A DNA stretch of 6,388 bases from Ramlibacter sp. (GTDB lineage Bacteria; Pseudomonadota; Gammaproteobacteria; Burkholderiales; Burkholderiaceae_C), in assembly GCA_023701085.1 (NCBI GenBank), contig JAMPXR010000155.1:1-6388 (forward strand). The letters are read 5' to 3'. Under the pieces are notes generated by a model. The model was not told the origin of the DNA and did not search any database. It worked only from the letters and a program-made list of their open reading frames with translations. The translations under genes were made by a program, and so were the position numbers. This document shows, in pieces, positions 5,214 through 6,388 of the stretch (positions are counted from its first letter, which is position 1; each line of letters opens with the position of its first letter).

Positions 5214-6388
5214 ATGAAGTTCCGGTGGAAGCGATGGACGGCGGGCCTGGTCGGCATGCTGGCCGCCTATGCGGCGCTGGGCTTCTGGGGACTGCCGTTC
5301 CTGATCGAAAGGCATTTGCCCAGGATCGCGCAGGGCGAGCTGGCGCGGCAGGCATCGGTGGGCGAAGTGCGCTTCAATCCATTCACGCTGCGCCTCGAAG
5401 CGACGGACCTGCGATTAAACGAAGCCGATAGCGCGCCCTTGTTCGGCATCGGCCATCTGGCGCTGCAACTGGAGTGGCGCTCCATCCTGCGGCGCGCCTG
5501 GAGCTTCGCGGAGATCCGCCTCGCGGGGCCGACCGCCAACCTGCGGATCGCGAGCGACGGCAGGTTCAATCTCGCCGAATTGCTGGACACGATAGAGCAG
5601 CGCCGGGGCGCTGACTCCGGCGAAGCCGGCCTGCCGCGCCTGGTGATCGAGCGATTCGCGCTGGAGCGCGGCAAGCTGGAAATGCAGGATCGCCAGGCGG
5701 GCTATGAAAATGTGTTCACCCCGATCGATTTCGCGCTGGCGCATTTCAGCACCCTGCCGGACCAGAACGACAGCCACACCTTCAGCGCCGAATCGGCGCA
5801 CGGCGGCAAGCTCTACTGGAAAGGCACGGCATCGGTGAATCCGATCCGTGCCAGCGGCGAACTGACGCTGGAAAACGCGTCGCTGCCGGACCTGACGGTG
5901 TACCTGAAGTCCTATGCGCGCGCCAGCATCACTTCCGGCCGGCTCTCCGCCAGCCTGCCCTACTCGCTGTCGTACGCCGCGGGCAAGTTCGAAGCCCGGC
6001 TGGCCGGCGCGAAACTGTCGGTCGCCGACCTCGCGGTGGCGCGCGCAGGCCCGGGCGATCCGTTTGCCCGGCTCGCCCGCCTGAGCGTGGACGCCATCGA
6101 CGCCGACCTCGCACGGCGTGAAGTCACCGTGGGCGGCGTGCGCGGCGAAGCCGGCCAGCTGCGGCTGGCCCGCAATGCCAAGGGCGAACTCGACCTGGCC
6201 CAGCTGGTGATAGCGCGCGCGGCGGCTTCCGGCGAATCCGCTCCCGAGCCCGCGGCCGCCAACGGCGACTGGAAACTGGCGGTGGCACAGCTCGTCTTCG
6301 ACGACATCGCCCTCAGCGCCGTCGACGAAACCGTCAAGCCCGCGCTGACGCTGGACGCGGGCAAGGCACGGCTGCAATTGCAGCTGCA
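5214..6388 (+). CDS. DUF748 / AsmA-like envelope protein (3' end beyond window)
   Basis: The frame is open from 5214 to the window end, giving 391 residues of a protein that in this family is usually much longer. A basic N-terminus (KFRWKRW) is followed by one hydrophobic segment at about 9-31 (GLVGMLAAYAALGFWGLPFL), a signal anchor that would place the rest in the periplasm. Landmarks of DUF748 are FNPFTLRLEATDLRL near 54-68, NLRIASDGRFNLAEL at 109-123, ERGKLEMQDR at 151-160 and SGRLSASLPYSLSY at 241-254. The blocks at 109-123 and 315-330 look like repeats of one beta-rich module, as in AsmA-type proteins implicated in lipid or outer-membrane homeostasis. The exact role is unknown. GAGG lies only 3 bases before this ATG; in-frame GTG (5205) and ATG (5163) are alternatives, but the signal anchor favours 5214. 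It is a separate unit from the stress protein gene. Confidence 0.88.
   Translation, partial: MKFRWKRWTAGLVGMLAAYAALGFWGLPFLIERHLPRIAQGELARQASVGEVRFNPFTLRLEATDLRLNEADSAPLFGIGHLALQLEWRSILRRAWSFAEIRLAGPTANLRIASDGRFNLAELLDTIEQRRGADSGEAGLPRLVIERFALERGKLEMQDRQAGYENVFTPIDFALAHFSTLPDQNDSHTFSAESAHGGKLYWKGTASVNPIRASGELTLENASLPDLTVYLKSYARASITSGRLSASLPYSLSYAAGKFEARLAGAKLSVADLAVARAGPGDPFARLARLSVDAIDADLARREVTVGGVRGEAGQLRLARNAKGELDLAQLVIARAAASGESAPEPAAANGDWKLAVAQLVFDDIALSAVDETVKPALTLDAGKARLQLQL

Noticed and set aside
5415..6377. A 320-codon open frame on the minus strand opposite the DUF748 gene
   Set aside because: The + strand frame encodes a recognisable DUF748 protein with a signal anchor. The minus-strand translation is low complexity, without a known motif or ribosome binding site; long antisense frames are usual in high-GC genes.

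Overview
The window is high-GC DNA (roughly two thirds G+C) with a strong G/C bias at third codon positions. Gene content and protein style suggest a betaproteobacterium, most likely Burkholderiales and perhaps Alcaligenaceae (Bordetella/Achromobacter type). This placement rests on recognised protein families and composition, not on a database search.

Bases 2-3475 are the distal part of a respiratory nitrate reductase operon on the + strand: narH (5' end outside the window), narJ, narI and a NifM/PpiC-type parvulin peptidyl-prolyl isomerase. The catalytic subunit gene narG would be expected just upstream, outside the window. narH/narJ and narJ/narI each overlap by an ATGA, and the isomerase starts only 5 bases after the narI stop, so the four genes look like one translationally coupled transcript. 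NarH carries the iron-sulfur electron wire, NarI is the membrane di-haem quinol oxidase, NarJ is the assembly chaperone for the NarGH complex, and the isomerase probably helps folding or maturation. A short GC-rich hairpin region at 3485-3517 may end the operon.

Bases 3516-4406 hold a minus-strand atypical short-chain dehydrogenase/reductase of the NDUFA9-like group, convergent with the nar operon. A 150-base divergent intergenic region separates it from a + strand universal stress protein (4557-4949). That gene is followed by two adjacent hairpins, the second ending in five T (4961-5011), a good candidate intrinsic terminator.

After about 200 non-coding bases, which contain a small AT-rich island with nested inverted repeats, a DUF748/AsmA-like envelope protein begins at 5214 and runs off the end of the window.

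I see no mobile element, CRISPR array, tRNA or rRNA, and no convincing new multi-gene system. The most notable points are the isomerase built into the nar operon, the C-terminal tail on NarI, the altered nucleotide-binding motif in the universal stress protein, and the AT-rich inverted repeat island before the DUF748 gene.
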